Assembly: GCA_963971405.1 (NCBI GenBank)
Contig: OZ020487.1
Span: forward strand, 22,181,371-22,245,370
DNA: 64,000 bases
Origin: Psococerastis gibbosa
Taxonomy: Eukaryota; Arthropoda; Insecta; Psocodea; Psocidae
Direction of reading: 5' to 3'
In this document: piece after piece, positions 1 to 10,205 of the stretch
Position numbering within the stretch: the first letter of the stretch is position 1
Layout of the letters: each line of letters starts with the position of its first letter
Made by a program: the position numbers and the translations under genes
Notes under the pieces: generated by a model
Told to the model about the DNA's origin: nothing
What the model saw: the letters and a program-made list of their open reading frames with translations, nothing else
Databases searched by the model: none

Positions 1-172
1 CAGTTCCAGCCAGCTCCAGTTCCAGCCAGTTCCAGTTCCAGCCAGTTCCAGTTCCAGCCAGTTCCAGTTCCAGCCAGTTCCAGTTCCAGCTTCCAGCTTC
101 CAGCCAGTTCCAGCCAGTTCCAGTTCCAGCTTCCAGCCAGTTCCAGCCCGTTCCAGTTCCAGTTCCAGCCTC
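1..172. repeat. CAGTTCCAG-type minisatellite
   Basis: Imperfect tandem array built from CAGTTCCAGC and shorter variants. It contains no TAG, TAA or TGA, so all three forward frames are open. In the frame of the downstream gypsy ORF it would encode a Ser/Gln/Pro/Phe-rich tract. It is cut by the left edge. It may be the start of a low-complexity gag extension or an unrelated satellite next to the element. Confidence 0.85.
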
Positions 173-3100
173 CAGAACGTCTCATCCGGCCATAGGCGGT
201 GGAAACCACCCCGGAGCAGCTACATTCACCGCAGCAGCACAGCCACCTGCAAGATGCCGCAGACCACAGCCACAACCGCTACAGCTACGACCGCTACAGC
301 TACAACCGCTACAGCTACGACCGCTACAGCTACAACCGCTACAGCTACAACTGCTACAGCCACAACACCGACACCCACGGCTACAACCAAGATGACAGGC
401 CCTGCTAGTACGATGGCAGTCTCGGTCAAGCTTCCACCCTTCTGGACACAGTCGGCCAACCTGTCACCGGCACTGTGGTTCACTCAAGCGGAGGCTCAGT
501 TCGCACTTGCTGGGGTCACAATGGAAACGACGAAATATTACCACGTCCTTTCAGCGCTCGACCAAAGTACCCTCAGCGAGATCTCAGATTTGTTAGCTGC
601 CCCAGTACCAGTAAACCCATACACTGAGCTAAAAACGCAGTTAATCCAACGAATGAGTCTTCCAGCAAGCAGTCGCATTCAGCTACTAATGTCGGAAGAC
701 ATAGGGGACAAAACTCCCAGCTCTTTTCTCCGGAGACTGCGGGCCCTCGCAGAGAAAGCCATATCAGACTCGGTTTTACGCACCATTTGGACGTCTCGCC
801 TCCCGCACGCTATACAATTGGCAATCATCGGTCATGATCACCTGTCACTAGGTGACGTCGCGAACCTCGCCGACAAGATGGCCACCATCAATTCAGCAAC
901 ACGTGACCGGATTCTTGAGTGCACAATGGCCCCTGTGGACCTATTGAAGACGTTAACAGAGAACGTCGCGGCTCTACAGGCACAGTTCGCCGACAGATAC
1001 GGACAACGTGCCACACAGCGACGGTTCCAGCGCCAGTTCCGTTCACCAGCGCCTAAACAAACCTTCCAACGCTTCATGGATAACATCCTACGCGACCTCC
1101 CGTGGGCATATTCATACATCGACGACGTACTGGTTGCATCGAGTGATAAGCAGGAGCACGAATCACACCTACGTCAACTCTTCCAACGATTCCGAGAATA
1201 TGGCCTAGTCATTAATCCTAGCAAGTGTACCCTCGGCGTTGGGTCAATCAGCTTTCTTGGTTACCTCGTGTCAGCAGAAGGCACACAAGCCCTACCAGAC
1301 AGGGTAAAGGCACTCACTGAATACCCTCTTCCAAAGACATTCAAAGATCTACGCCGTTTCCTTGGCATGATTAACTACTACCGCCGGTTCCTACCAAATG
1401 CAGCCAACGAACAAGCACCACTCAACACGTTGTTATCTGGAGACAAGGTAAAAGGGAACGCTACGATACCATGGACAACAAAGCTTACCGAAGCTTTCAG
1501 CTCATGCAAACACAGTCTGGCACGCATCACCCTACTCGCGCATCCAGATCATACGGCTCCGATTGCACTAGTCACAGATGCATCAGACACCAGTATCGGA
1601 GCTACAGTCCAACAACGGATCAACGATCATTGGCAGCCATTGGCATTCTTCTCGCAGAAACTTAAAGAAAACCAACGAACATGGTCCGCCTACGATCGCG
1701 AATTGCTTGCGGTACACGACGCCATTCGTCATTTCCGTTACCTGCTAGAAGCGCGCGCTTTTGTCGTGTATACCGATCACAAACCGTTGACGCACGCTTT
1801 TCAGAATCCAAAAACAAGTTGCTCACCTCGCCAAATGCGGCAAATGGAATTCGTCTCTCAATTCACCACGGACATCCAATACATCGCTGGGCAGGACAAC
1901 TTGGCCGCTGATGCATTCTCAAGAATCGAAGCAATCTCTACTCCCGTATCTCCTGAGCAACTTTCTTCTGCTCAGAAAGACGACAGAGAACTCAAAGAGC
2001 TTCGGTCCAGTAGAAAGACGTCCCTCATCCTCGTTGATGTTCCCATTCCGGGCTCTGATTCAGTCCTTACGTGCGATTCTAGTCAAGACATACAACGCCC
2101 ATTTGTGCCCAAACCATTACGTCGACAACTTTTCGAGCACCTACACAGCCTACATCACCCAGGAATAGCAGCGTCTGCTAACCTGGTTGCCCAACGCTAC
2201 ATATGGCCTTCTATCCGTAAGGATTGCCGCGCTTGGGCTCGTCTGTGTGTCAACTGTCAATTGTCCAAGATACATCGACACACCCTCACTGCGATTGGAA
2301 CCTTTACTCAGCCTGACCGACGGTTTCAGCACATACACCTCGACATTGTAGGCCCATTACCACCGTCGGAAGGCTACACGTATTTGTTAACACTCGTTGA
2401 CCGTTTCACGCGATGGCCGGAAGCCGCTCCTATGGTGAACATCACCGCCGAAAACGTCGCCAGAACCCTCATTTCCTGCTGGATCAGCCGGTTTGGGTGC
2501 CCGGAGACAATTACTACAGATCGCGGCCGACAGTTTGAGAGCCATTTGTTTGCTGACCTGGCCCGATTATGCGGATTTCACCATGCACGGACTACCAGTT
2601 ACCACCCTGCATCCAACGGCATGGTAGAGCGTATGCACCGCTCACTCAAAGCCTCCATTATGTGTCATGCCAATGACAAATGGACGGAAGCCCTTCCGCT
2701 AGTTTTACTGGGCATGCGCGCCACTCTTAAGAAAGATCTTCAAGCTTCTCCAGCAGATCTGGTCTATGGTGAACCATTAAGACTACCAGGACAGATGCTG
2801 ACAACTCCTCCTTCAAATCAGAGTCCGGCAGACACTCTCATCTCACTTCGAAGGAAATTCGACTCACTACGCCCCACTCGCGTCAAGAGACACGGGGCTC
2901 ATCAAACATTCATCCCACAAGACCTTGCCAAGGCCACGCACGTTTTCGTGAGACAAGACCACGTCCGTGCTTCCCTCGAACGTCCTTATGCGGGACCATT
3001 CCCTGTGTTAAGTCGCACCGACAAAACAGTTACGATTTCAAGCCGCGGTCGTGCGGTTACTGTGTCAATGGACAGGGTCAAGCCGGCCTACATTAATGCC

Positions 3101-3289
3101 AGTACAGACGAACCGTCTCACCAGTCTACGATCAACCCCCCGCATCAGCATCCTGCTCAAGATAAACCTCAGGAGAAGGTCTCCTCACCACTTCCTGCCA
3201 CTGACGTCGTGCCGACACCACCGACTCGCACCACTCGCTCAGGTCGTCACGTCCACGTTCCACGACATTTCTCCGACTTCCAGTCTTAG
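2..3289 (+). CDS. Ty3/gypsy (CsRn1-type) gag-pol polyprotein, internally deleted
   Basis: Retrotransposon polyprotein. The first ATG in the window is at 254, giving 1011 residues, but the frame is open back to base 2, so the true start may lie outside. Residue numbers count from 254. Residues ~10-42 are a Thr/Ala repeat. A gag matrix/capsid-like region follows (LPPFWTQ...WFTQAEAQF, then YHVLSALDQ). At ~266-270 it jumps straight into mid reverse transcriptase (QTFQRFMD), then the catalytic YIDD at 288-291. RNase H shows D442, E483 and D508. Integrase has an HHCC zinc finger beginning near H629, then D697, D756 and E792, a DD35E spacing. Missing are the gag zinc finger, protease, and RT fingers with the first catalytic Asp. 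The copy therefore cannot reverse-transcribe by itself. Everything else is uninterrupted, so the insertion or the deletion is probably recent. The clade assignment comes from the gag and RT style and is an inference. Confidence 0.9.
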   Translation, partial: SSSQLQFQPVPVPASSSSSQFQFQPVPVPASSFQPVPASSSSSFQPVPARSSSSSSLQNVSSGHRRWKPPRSSYIHRSSTATCKMPQTTATTATATTATATTATATTATATTATATTATATTPTPTATTKMTGPASTMAVSVKLPPFWTQSANLSPALWFTQAEAQFALAGVTMETTKYYHVLSALDQSTLSEISDLLAAPVPVNPYTELKTQLIQRMSLPASSRIQLLMSEDIGDKTPSSFLRRLRALAEKAISDSVLRTIWTSRLPHAIQLAIIGHDHLSLGDVANLADKMATINSATRDRILECTMAPVDLLKTLTENVAALQAQFADRYGQRATQRRFQRQFRSPAPKQTFQRFMDNILRDLPWAYSYIDDVLVASSDKQEHESHLRQLFQRFREYGLVINPSKCTLGVGSISFLGYLVSAEGTQALPDRVKALTEYPLPKTFKDLRRFLGMINYYRRFLPNAANEQAPLNTLLSGDKVKGNATIPWTTKLTEAFSSCKHSLARITLLAHPDHTAPIALVTDASDTSIGATVQQRINDHWQPLAFFSQKLKENQRTWSAYDRELLAVHDAIRHFRYLLEARAFVVYTDHKPLTHAFQNPKTSCSPRQMRQMEFVSQFTTDIQYIAGQDNLAADAFSRIEAISTPVSPEQLSSAQKDDRELKELRSSRKTSLILVDVPIPGSDSVLTCDSSQDIQRPFVPKPLRRQLFEHLHSLHHPGIAASANLVAQRYIWPSIRKDCRAWARLCVNCQLSKIHRHTLTAIGTFTQPDRRFQHIHLDIVGPLPPSEGYTYLLTLVDRFTRWPEAAPMVNITAENVARTLISCWISRFGCPETITTDRGRQFESHLFADLARLCGFHHARTTSYHPASNGMVERMHRSLKASIMCHANDKWTEALPLVLLGMRATLKKDLQASPADLVYGEPLRLPGQMLTTPPSNQSPADTLISLRRKFDSLRPTRVKRHGAHQTFIPQDLAKATHVFVRQDHVRASLERPYAGPFPVLSRTDKTVTISSRGRAVTVSMDRVKPAYINASTDEPSHQSTINPPHQHPAQDKPQEKVSSPLPATDVVPTPPTRTTRSGRHVHVPRHFSDFQS
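270..370 (+). repeat. 15-bp coding tandem repeat
   Basis: About six near-identical 15-bp units (ACCGCTACAGCTACG/A) inside the gypsy ORF. Each encodes Thr-Ala-Thr-Ala-Thr. The unit length is a multiple of three, so changes in copy number keep the frame. This gives the polyprotein a flexible low-complexity N-terminal extension ahead of the recognisable gag region. Confidence 0.85.
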
Positions 3290-3298
3290 GAGGGGGGT
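3288..3298 (+). other. polypurine tract of the gypsy element
   Basis: AGGAGGGGGG lies over and just after the stop codon (TAG at 3287-3289) and ends 2-3 bases before the presumed LTR start TGTGGGG. This is the expected plus-strand priming site of an LTR retrotransposon. Confidence 0.75.
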
Positions 3299-3300
3299 AA

Positions 3301-3854
3301 TGTGGGGACCACTTAGTCCCACATGTGTAATAACCAGTCTGCTTCCAGCTTCACCTTTTTCCCGTTAGATGGCGCTGTTCACATTCAGATAATTCAATAT
3401 TCCTCAATCTTCCTTTTACGTATTTATTTCTCTTATTCAATAATATCTTTAATCTACCCTCTGTGTCTCATCAACTCCTTTAGCTGTGGACACAGAGTTG
3501 GTTTTTCTATATGGAAGCAGGCTGGATCAAATTCAATATTAATTGTAAGCATGTATCGTTCTCGTCTCACAGCTCATATTGTAACCACTGTGTGTTAAAT
3601 TACTCTAACTTGAGTCGAAGCACTGCAATACAAACCAATTCAAGTCTACACTGCCTATTCAATTGCATCGTCCTTCGACAAGCTACAACGTAATTGTGTT
3701 GCGGTGAAGTAGGTACAATAAATCATTTTAATTACTTACTAATTTTAATATACTGTATTATTATTATTAGTGTTCATTAGGAGCCCCAAAGGGACCAAAG
3801 ACGTAGGCCACAAATGAGGGCCCATCGAACACCCTAATTAATTTTTACAACACA
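3301..3854 (+). repeat. 3' LTR of the gypsy element
   Basis: Begins TGTGGGGACC right after the polypurine tract and probably ends ...TACAACACA, giving a TGTG/CACA terminal inversion. The right end could be 2 bases shorter. It is about 550 bp, with a polyadenylation signal AATAAA near 3717. No matching 5' LTR lies in the window, so it is either left of base 1 or lost. The right end abuts the decayed LINE fragment that starts at 3857. Confidence 0.7.
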
Positions 3855-3856
3855 GT

Positions 3857-4140
3857 TTATCTCTCGAATACGGAACTGTGTCGCATTAGGTCAGCGACGG
3901 CAGAGGGGAATAATTCCACTTGTTCCTCTTTTATATACGGAGCTCCGAAGTACTCTAGACGCTTCCTCCACAGCGCTGGGCATCTGAAGAGCAGATGTGA
4001 CGAGGTCTCTTCCTCCTCTGCGCAGTGCCTGCAAGATGTATTTTCCGCTGTGACAGCGCGTGAATAGTCAGTAAGTGCTTCTTAAAAGGGCCGTGTCCTG
4101 TTAAGGCTGCTATTACTGATCTAACACTGTTCCTGCTGAG
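3857..4140 (-). mobile_element. non-LTR retrotransposon ORF2 tail (RNase H end plus zinc motif)
   Basis: The minus strand reads LTGHGPFKKHL, then after one frameshift CRHCAEEEETSSHLLFRC, followed by ALWRKRLEYFG and a stop at 3859-3857. The CxxC...H...C motif after a LTGHG...HL segment is the usual C-terminus of R1/Jockey-like LINEs that carry an RNase H domain. Only the 3' end is present, as expected for a 5'-truncated copy. It touches the gypsy LTR, so the gypsy probably inserted into or beside this LINE tail. Confidence 0.75.
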
Positions 4141-4162
4141 TTTTTTAGTTTTTTTAGTTTTT

Positions 4163-4255
4163 TAATATACTGTAATTGCTAAGGCTTTCACTGCCGGAAT
4201 CCGATGATGAAGCAGTAGAATCCGGGCTGATGGGCCCTGCCAGAAACCGTTGGAG
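4163..4255 (+). mobile_element. Penelope-like terminal-repeat fragment (possible)
   Basis: Contains AAGGCTTTCACTGCCGGAAT, then GAAGCAGTAGAATCCGGG and CTGATGGGCC. Related text recurs at 55425-55655 and 62225-62320. The AAGGCTTTCA..GCCGGAAT motif resembles the ends of Penelope-like retroelements in other animals. That match is from memory and was not searched. Confidence 0.4.
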
Positions 4256-4289
4256 CCGTTTTTGAGAAGAAATGTTAAGTCGTTTTTTG

Positions 4290-4510
4290 ACGGTTTTTGG
4301 CATTTAAAAAACCCCCAAAAATTCCAAAAATACCCCTGGTCAATATTTTTGTAAACCTACAGTACATACAGAATTTCATCAAATTCTCTAGAGTAGTTAC
4401 AGACTGACATTTCGCAAAAACCATTTTTTTTCCTGGAACCACAAATCGTGTAAATCCGCTGAAATCTCGAAGACGAAAATTTCCTCCATCACAAATCTTT
4501 CTTCATGGTT
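4290..4510 (-). mobile_element. family A repeat, diverged partial copy
   Basis: The reverse complement follows the start of family A: a cGAAATTTTCG...CGAGATTTCA..GGATTTACACG block, then a ..GCGAAATGTC block and a GATGAAATT..GTA..GGTT.ACAAAAAT block. Identity to the full copies at 7275, 23452 and 35578 is clearly lower, so this is an old copy. The CTGT microsatellite seen in the others is nearly absent. Confidence 0.65.
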
Positions 4511-4514
4511 TATC

Positions 4515-5140
4515 GTCTATGTGTATATTCCTATTCCTATAAATAAGAAAATAAAAATAAAGTGGCCAAAATTGAAACAACCTCATTTATAGCATTGAAA
4601 TGACTCAAACACAACTTATCCAGGGCCCTGAGGATTCACGAGGACTGAGGCGAGAAGTAGGTTCGAGGCCCAGTTGTAGACGGAACAATGCAAATGATGG
4701 TAGAATGTTATACAGGACCAAATTTGTTAAGTGAGAATTTATGTCACTTTCTGGGCATTTCATCCAAATTCCTAGTACCTATTAAAATTTTAATTCAGAA
4801 TTGTGTTTCCCTATTTAGAGCCCTCTCTCTCCACGTACACATCCACCTATGACAGTGAAGACAAACTAAAAGCTGTTGAGGGGAAAGTTTTGAAAATATA
4901 GTGCGACCGAAACAGTGGGGTTTTACGCATTTTGACAGCAGTATAGTTTTGATTTCACATTTATCCATGTCACTGCACACAAGGGACTCGGGAGTCTCCG
5001 TAGGGAAAACTTGTGAAAAGTAATAAGCTGGAAATAGTGGGTTTTTTGGTACAGAATGTTAGGCGGTTACGCAGCCGCCTCTTTTATCCCATGGACGAAT
5101 AAAATTGCCTTCGCCAGCGGACGGGTGCTACTAGATACAT
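4515..5140. other. no gene seen
   Basis: AT-rich unique-looking sequence. A lone B-box-like GGTTCGAGGCCC occurs near 4662 without a convincing partner A box. GGGGTTTTACGCATTTTGA near 4917 also occurs inside the hAT-like element at 20455-20597, so a fragment of that family may be present. Confidence 0.4.
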
Positions 5141-5142
5141 TT

Positions 5143-5272
5143 TCTGGACATGCTTTGGAGAGCATGTAAAGCAGGTAGACCCGGGCCTTCCTAGTTGAGT
5201 GTAAGAGAGGGCTTTCTTGCTATGTTGGCTTGTTAGTAATATTGTAGTACGAAAAGTCCTTATTTATTTATT
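5143..5272 (+). mobile_element. tRNA-derived SINE, 3' part
   Basis: Matches the body and tail of the SINE seen whole at 28309 and 35020: TTTTCTGGACATGCTTTGGA, GCATGTAAAGCAGG, CTTCCTAGTTGAGTGTAAGA, GGTTGGCTTGTTAGTAAT, then an A/T-rich tail ending in TTTA units. The tRNA-like head is missing. Confidence 0.7.
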
Positions 5273-5274
5273 TA

Positions 5275-5830
5275 CTTAAGCTGAATATACGCAAGACATT
5301 TTGTAGTGCTCCACATTCTGGTCGGTACAGGATGAAGACCCCTGTCAACCCTCCAAGTGACATTACATATTCAAGCTTGCACCAAGTTTTGTCGCTTTAT
5401 GACTGTACTACTAATTTAATTTTTTATGACTTTCATCGGTAGTGTAATAGGCACATACAAGTACACTCTTTACCGTATTCATTTGTAGATTTAGGGCGGA
5501 TTCGAGAATTCACCTAATCCAGTACTCCACATAATCCACTTTATGAAAGTTAATTTCGCTACGGTAATAACGTTAATTATAACTTGTCGAATCTACCTCA
5601 TCAACTTCCCTGTAACGTACCGAACCCATATCAAACTTTCAAAGAGGGCTACAATAACCTAAATGCCTGGTTAAAAGCATACCATACTAATAATTTATGG
5701 AGTAGACTGGGAGTTTACAGGAACGTTTGTCGGATCGGATATATTTTGGCAATCAAGAACATCGGTGAATAAGTGATTATTATTATTATTGTTCTTCTTC
5801 TGCTTCTCGCTTCTTCTTCTTTTTCCCTCT
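5275..5830. other. no gene seen
   Basis: AT-rich sequence with a short TTC/CTT-rich run near 5785-5825. No domain recognised. Confidence 0.4.
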
Positions 5831-6085
5831 TAGTGCAGCGTGCGCAGGACCCATTTCTTGTCCTCGCTCGGCCATTGTTTTTCCTCTTGCTCAGGCGAGT
5901 TGTTAAAGTCTTTCCTCGGGGGTTGTCCTCGGTCTGCCGATGGGTCTCCTATCTTGTGGCCTTGCTTCAGGTGAATATGTACATTTATATTAAATAAGAC
6001 CGGCGATAGCAAACAACCTTGTCTAACCCTCTGTCTTGTTTTTGGTTCTCTTATTTCTCTCCCAGACCTTATCACTGTAGCTTCA
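5830..6085 (-). mobile_element. LINE reverse-transcriptase fragment
   Basis: The minus strand encodes TRQRVRQGCLLSPVLFNI, the RT motif usually written GVRQGCPLSPxLFNI (fingers/palm junction), which interacts with template and nucleotide. Only about 80 residues stay in frame and no catalytic YxDD is seen. It probably belongs to the same LINE type as the RT pieces at 35235-36720. Confidence 0.7.
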
Positions 6086-6231
6086 TCTTATGATTTTCCT
6101 GTCCTTGTAGTTTACTACGGCTGTTTTTTTAGTATTTTTTTAGTAATTTCATACAATTAACTATAACGTATAACGTTACAGGAAGCATATTTATATTTTG
6201 AATTACATACCGCTAACTGTCATTTGTTTTC

Positions 6232-6556
6232 CACCGCCTGCTTTCAGCATTTTTGCTTTAAGCAACCCTTTCAGCCTGGCGGGGGGAGTGAGTCTGTTTA
6301 TTCACTTGAGGCAAACTCCTTCACCTCGGAGAGGAGGGGAGTTCACTGGACCTCCTGATTATAGTGGATTCCGAACCATTTGGGGAACATAACAAAGTGA
6401 CACGATTAATTCGGAGGTGACCAGGATTCGACACGGACTCAGACTAACTGGTACAGTCACAGCACAATATCATGCCCCACCATGTCCCCTGCCTTTGGAA
6501 CAGGCTCTGTTCTGGTGGATTCAACTTGGTATGGCCGTAGGCTGTACATACCACCA
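6232..6556 (-). mobile_element. family D retroposon copy
   Basis: The reverse complement matches 57180-57535 along its length (CGGCC.TACCA..TTGATTCCA at the start; GTGACTT...TTCCCCAAGTGG, CAGACTCACTCCCCCCG and GGTTGCTTAAAGC towards the end). A shorter copy lies at 54588-54831. No coding content recognised; probably a short non-autonomous retroposon. Confidence 0.75.
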
Positions 6557-6559
6557 ACT

Positions 6560-7272
6560 TGAAGGTAGGCAAAACTGTAGAGTAAGATATGGAAAAAAAT
6601 TAAATAACGAAGGAACAATTGTTCTAAAATCAATTGTTGAATTATGGCTATCAATAGCTATGACGGCCGCTGCTGAGGTGTTGGTTGAGCGGGGGGACGG
6701 GGGCGGGAGTTGAGGAAACTTGTCCCTTGGCGATGATCAGCAGTCACTAATCAGATTCTCGTCGAACCCCTAATCACGGTTAATGTGAAAAGTTAATTTT
6801 CTCAACTATGCACTTTCCGCGCTCCCCCCTCCCTGAATATCCTGATCAGATTACAACTTAAATTACAAGCAATCAGACAAAGTTACTTGTCGTGAAATGC
6901 CACTTTGTCTTGCTGGCTCTGGCTAATAATAACAGCTTGTAATCCGTAATACCCGGCGCCGCATTATAATATTATTACATTATGGCTTGTAAGCCAATTA
7001 GGTCAACTGTTCTTCTTCTTCTTGCATGCATGATTCCATTGTTTGGTTTGCAAATATTGATCAGATTGTCTATTTGTTTGGGCGCAGTGACTGCTGCGGG
7101 CAGTGAGGGGCATTACTCCCCTCCTACATTCCAAAAGGAATAATATTATTAATATTTTTTCATTAATGCTCAGAGTCAGTGGTTCATGATCACCGGATAC
7201 CAATACTCTGTCATAGTTAAGAGAAACTTTTAAATGATGGATAATGCAGACTTCTACTTTTTACTTATATTA
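6560..7272. other. no gene seen
   Basis: Mixed sequence without recognisable domains. Contains short G-rich stretches near 6690-6715. Nothing supports a gene. Confidence 0.4.
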
Positions 7273-7274
7273 TT

Positions 7275-7398
7275 GCTTTCCAATTTATACGTAGTATAAG
7301 GAAAGCTTTATTGTGACGGTCGAAATTTTCGATTCCGAGATTTCAACGGATTTACACGTTTTAAGGTCCCAGGAACCAAAAAAGTGGTTTTTACGAAA

Positions 7399-7437
<39 letters not shown>

Positions 7438-8027
7438 TCGTCGATTTCCGGGCAAACTACGCAGTCAATTATGATGAAATTCGGCATGTAGGTTCACAAA
7501 AATCATACCTCGGGACAATTTTTTTTTTTTGGGGCTAACTCAATTTGGGGGGGTTTTATTCTCCAAAAACTCCAAAAAAACGTCTAAAAAAATTATTTCC
7601 CAAAAACGGCTCCAATGATTTCTTTTATTTTCTCGTATTGTAGTCGTCTTTAATGTTGACAAAATGCGGGGGGTCGCTTGCCTCTTGATAGTTTGCTTCT
7701 GGGGGTAAAAAAATAAAAATGACTAAATTTTAATGAAAAATTACTAAAAAAATATTTTTCTGCGACACCTTGCTATTGATGATTTCTACCTTCAGGTATG
7801 TTTTAGGTGTTAAATTGAGTAACGAAACCGGATAGGTTACTTTCCCAAAAAAGTATTTGGTTTTGTACAAAAAATGTTTTTTTTTGAAAAAAATGATAGA
7901 AAATTCACGCTCAAATGCATTGCGTGCCCTGCCAGTATTGCTGTGTGGTAATGTGTTGGTCTGACCTATCTAGAATTTACCACACCACCAGTGACGAGTG
8001 ATGTCAGAGTAAACTCGGACCGGTTCT
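7275..8027 (+). mobile_element. family A repeat, near-full copy
   Basis: Starts with the hairpin GCTTTCCAATTTATACG/TAGTATAAGGAAAGC and ends GAGTAAACTCGGACCGGTTCT, the same right boundary as the copies at 23452-24300 and 35578-36492. It carries an internal TGTC microsatellite at 7399-7437. Relative to those copies it lacks about 85 bp near the right end. Short frames translating as LSVCLSVC come from the microsatellite and are not proteins. Shared ends and dispersal show a mobile repeat; its class is unknown. Confidence 0.85.
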
Positions 8028-8259
8028 ATTCAAATGAAATGAAATCAAATTTTATTCACAATAACACTGTTAACAAAGACAGTAAAAATACGAAATTGTG
8101 AATGTAAATAATTGTACAATTCTACAAATTTATGCCATTGTATCTCCCACCCAACTGTGGAAACCACGTGTTTGGGTGGGGAGTAAATCATTCATAATTA
8201 GGTATAGACGTAAAAAGGAAGAAGCAGTTGCGTTTGAAGTGGCTGGTCTAGTTCTTTAG

Positions 8260-8294
<35 letters not shown>

Positions 8295-8295
8295 C

Positions 8296-8329
<34 letters not shown>

Positions 8330-8640
8330 GTTAGGTTAGTCGTGTCTTAGTGCATCCTCTAAATTTCCTCCAATCTATGTGCATCAATAACGTTTGTTTC
8401 GTGTTTCGTTAATTCGTTGATTTTTTCGTATCTCGTATGTAGGTCTCGGTCGAATCTTGGTCCCATCAGTGCGTCGTGAAGTCTTATTACGATATTTATA
8501 AAGGTTGAGTTTCTGTGTTTGGGAGGGGAGAAGGTGACACTTGCGTCTGGTGAGGTGCTCGTAGTGACATCGATGATTATAATACGAGTCTGGTTCTTTT
8601 AGTAATCGTGTGGTTACGTTCTTTGCGAAAAGCTGTCTTA
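8028..8640 (-). mobile_element. LINE 3' end with ATTTC tail (probable)
   Basis: On the minus strand about 75 codons are open (…SPPKHRNSTFINIVIRL… to …HRLEEI, stop near 8370). A non-coding part follows, then AATAAAATTTGATTTCATTT, an A/T-rich short tandem tail typical of the 3' end of a non-LTR retrotransposon. I do not recognise the peptide with certainty. The tail abuts the right end of the family A copy. Confidence 0.4.
8259..8329. repeat. TTG microsatellite
   Basis: About 23 TTG units with one C interruption, inside the presumed LINE 3' region. Confidence 0.95.
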
Positions 8641-8984
8641 CACCAAAAACGTTGAAATCTTCGTAGAGCCAATCTGTTTCATATCGGTTGCTATAGTATT
8701 ATTTTCATCGGCAGTCCCTACGCTCTTCTTTCTCGGTCTATCACAAATTTTCCGCACCCTCCCCATGCTATTAGTATATAAATTCTGATGAGTATGGGGT
8801 TCGAATTGGGAAGGAGAAAATTGTATGCTTGGACGAAAGGTCACACAACATATAAAGTGGGCTGCAAATCTGACCCCGTATTGGGAACACCCGTTGAAAT
8901 TGAATTGTACAGCTCGAGTAATAACTCATAGCCGTGCACGGCAGATGGGCACTTGTTGTGAAATTGAATTGGGTTCGGTCTTGT

Positions 8985-9075
8985 GTAGCGATTGGCTCGA
9001 CCAAAGCTACCAGCTCTGATTGGATAGCATCAAATTTAAAAATTCACTGCATATTGAAAACTCTTTCGGGTAAGT
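8985..9075 (+). promoter_or_regulatory. possible promoter or first-exon signal (weak)
   Basis: Two inverted CCAAT boxes (ATTGGCT near 8991, ATTGGAT near 9020) are followed about 50 bp later by TTCGGGTAAGTTTG, a good splice-donor match. No downstream exon was identified, so this may be chance. Confidence 0.15.
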
Positions 9076-9637
9076 TTGCATCCGGTTCTCGCTTTGTTGC
9101 AAGCCAACAAAAGATCTTCGTACAGTAAGAATTTGTATATTGTTATTTTCGCTGATCTATTCGTACAAGTGAAATGTTAAAAATTCTTTCCTATATCACT
9201 CTATCCTATGATTATTCTCAAAGTATGTAACTTAGAGTCAGTTTTCGTTTAAAAGTGGGTACCTATATGTAATGGAGATATTGCTGTTATTGTGGTACTA
9301 TAGAAAACTTTATGGTCATTGCCAGCAGAGGAATAGAGAGATAAGACATAGAGTATATTTGAGCAAATAAACATGGTAGAAATGGGTCTAGATTTGGAAA
9401 GAAGAGTTATCGGGGTTGTCCACCCTTGTCATCTGGGACATGGTCGCGGTCTGTAGTATAGGTGCTTTATTGGTAAATTTGTGATCGTCGATAGAGGTAA
9501 TCTCTTTAAATAAGTAATAGTTTTCTTAAACATACATGGAAGGTCGGTGCCCGGTGAAGTGTGCCTTTTAAACATAAAACAATGTACCTACGGTATTTTT
9601 TTCATTTCAGCTGAAATCGATAATGATACAATGAATA
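9076..9637. other. no gene seen
   Basis: AT-rich non-coding sequence without a recognised repeat or domain. Confidence 0.4.
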
Positions 9638-9639
9638 TA

Positions 9640-9816
9640 CAGTAGAATCCGTTTATTATGACATGGAAGGGAATTGACAAACACGTCATAATAAGCACAT
9701 GTCATATAAAGCGTATATACAAAGCCTTAATGAAAACCAAACTTCCTTGTGTAATTACGTCGTAATAGGCGGTTGGTCAATATCGACGGAGTCATAATAA
9801 ACGGATTCTCCTACTG
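9640..9816. mobile_element. pogo/Tigger-like MITE
   Basis: A 177-bp element with terminal inverted repeats CAGTAGAATCCGTTTATTAT at the left and, on the reverse strand of the right end, CAGTAGGAGAATCCGTTTAT. TA flanks both ends (9638-9639 and 9817-9818). CAGTA ends and a TA duplication are standard for pogo-class Tc1/mariner transposons. It is too short to encode a transposase. Confidence 0.85.
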
Positions 9817-9943
9817 TAATTTACATATTAAAATGTAATTATTGTTATTTTAAATGATTTCTTTAGGGAACATGAATACTACCACGCATTACACTCACTT
9901 ACGACAAAGCTGGAACTGCTCAGGGGAAATTGAAAACTAAATA

Positions 9944-10205
9944 ACAATTGAGGAGTCTGTTTACAAACATGGCCAACTCCAAGTTGTGGAATTTTTCAGG
10001 GGAGCGGATTTTCTGTTGAAAATTGCATTAAGTTTATAGCTAACCCTAGACTTCTCAGCGCTTCTGTGCGCAATCTGGCTGCTTTTGCCACTTTATTTTA
10101 CAACGGGCAGATGGACATTACAATTTTCTGCAAGGTCGGATCAAAACCCCATTTTGTGAAAAAATGGAGTTGGCCACGTTTGTAACCAAGCTCCTCAATT
10201 ATTGG
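9944..10205. mobile_element. inverted-repeat MITE, 262 bp
   Basis: Ends are inverted copies containing CAATTGAGGAG...TTTACAAAC.TGGCCAACTCCA on the left and its reverse complement on the right, about 35 bp with few mismatches. A TA dinucleotide flanks each end (9942-9943, 10206-10207), suggesting a Tc1/mariner-type target. The superfamily is unproven. Confidence 0.7.

Noticed and set aside
1..172. CRISPR array
   Set aside because: Units of about 10 bp abut without unique spacers; this is a minisatellite in a eukaryotic genome.
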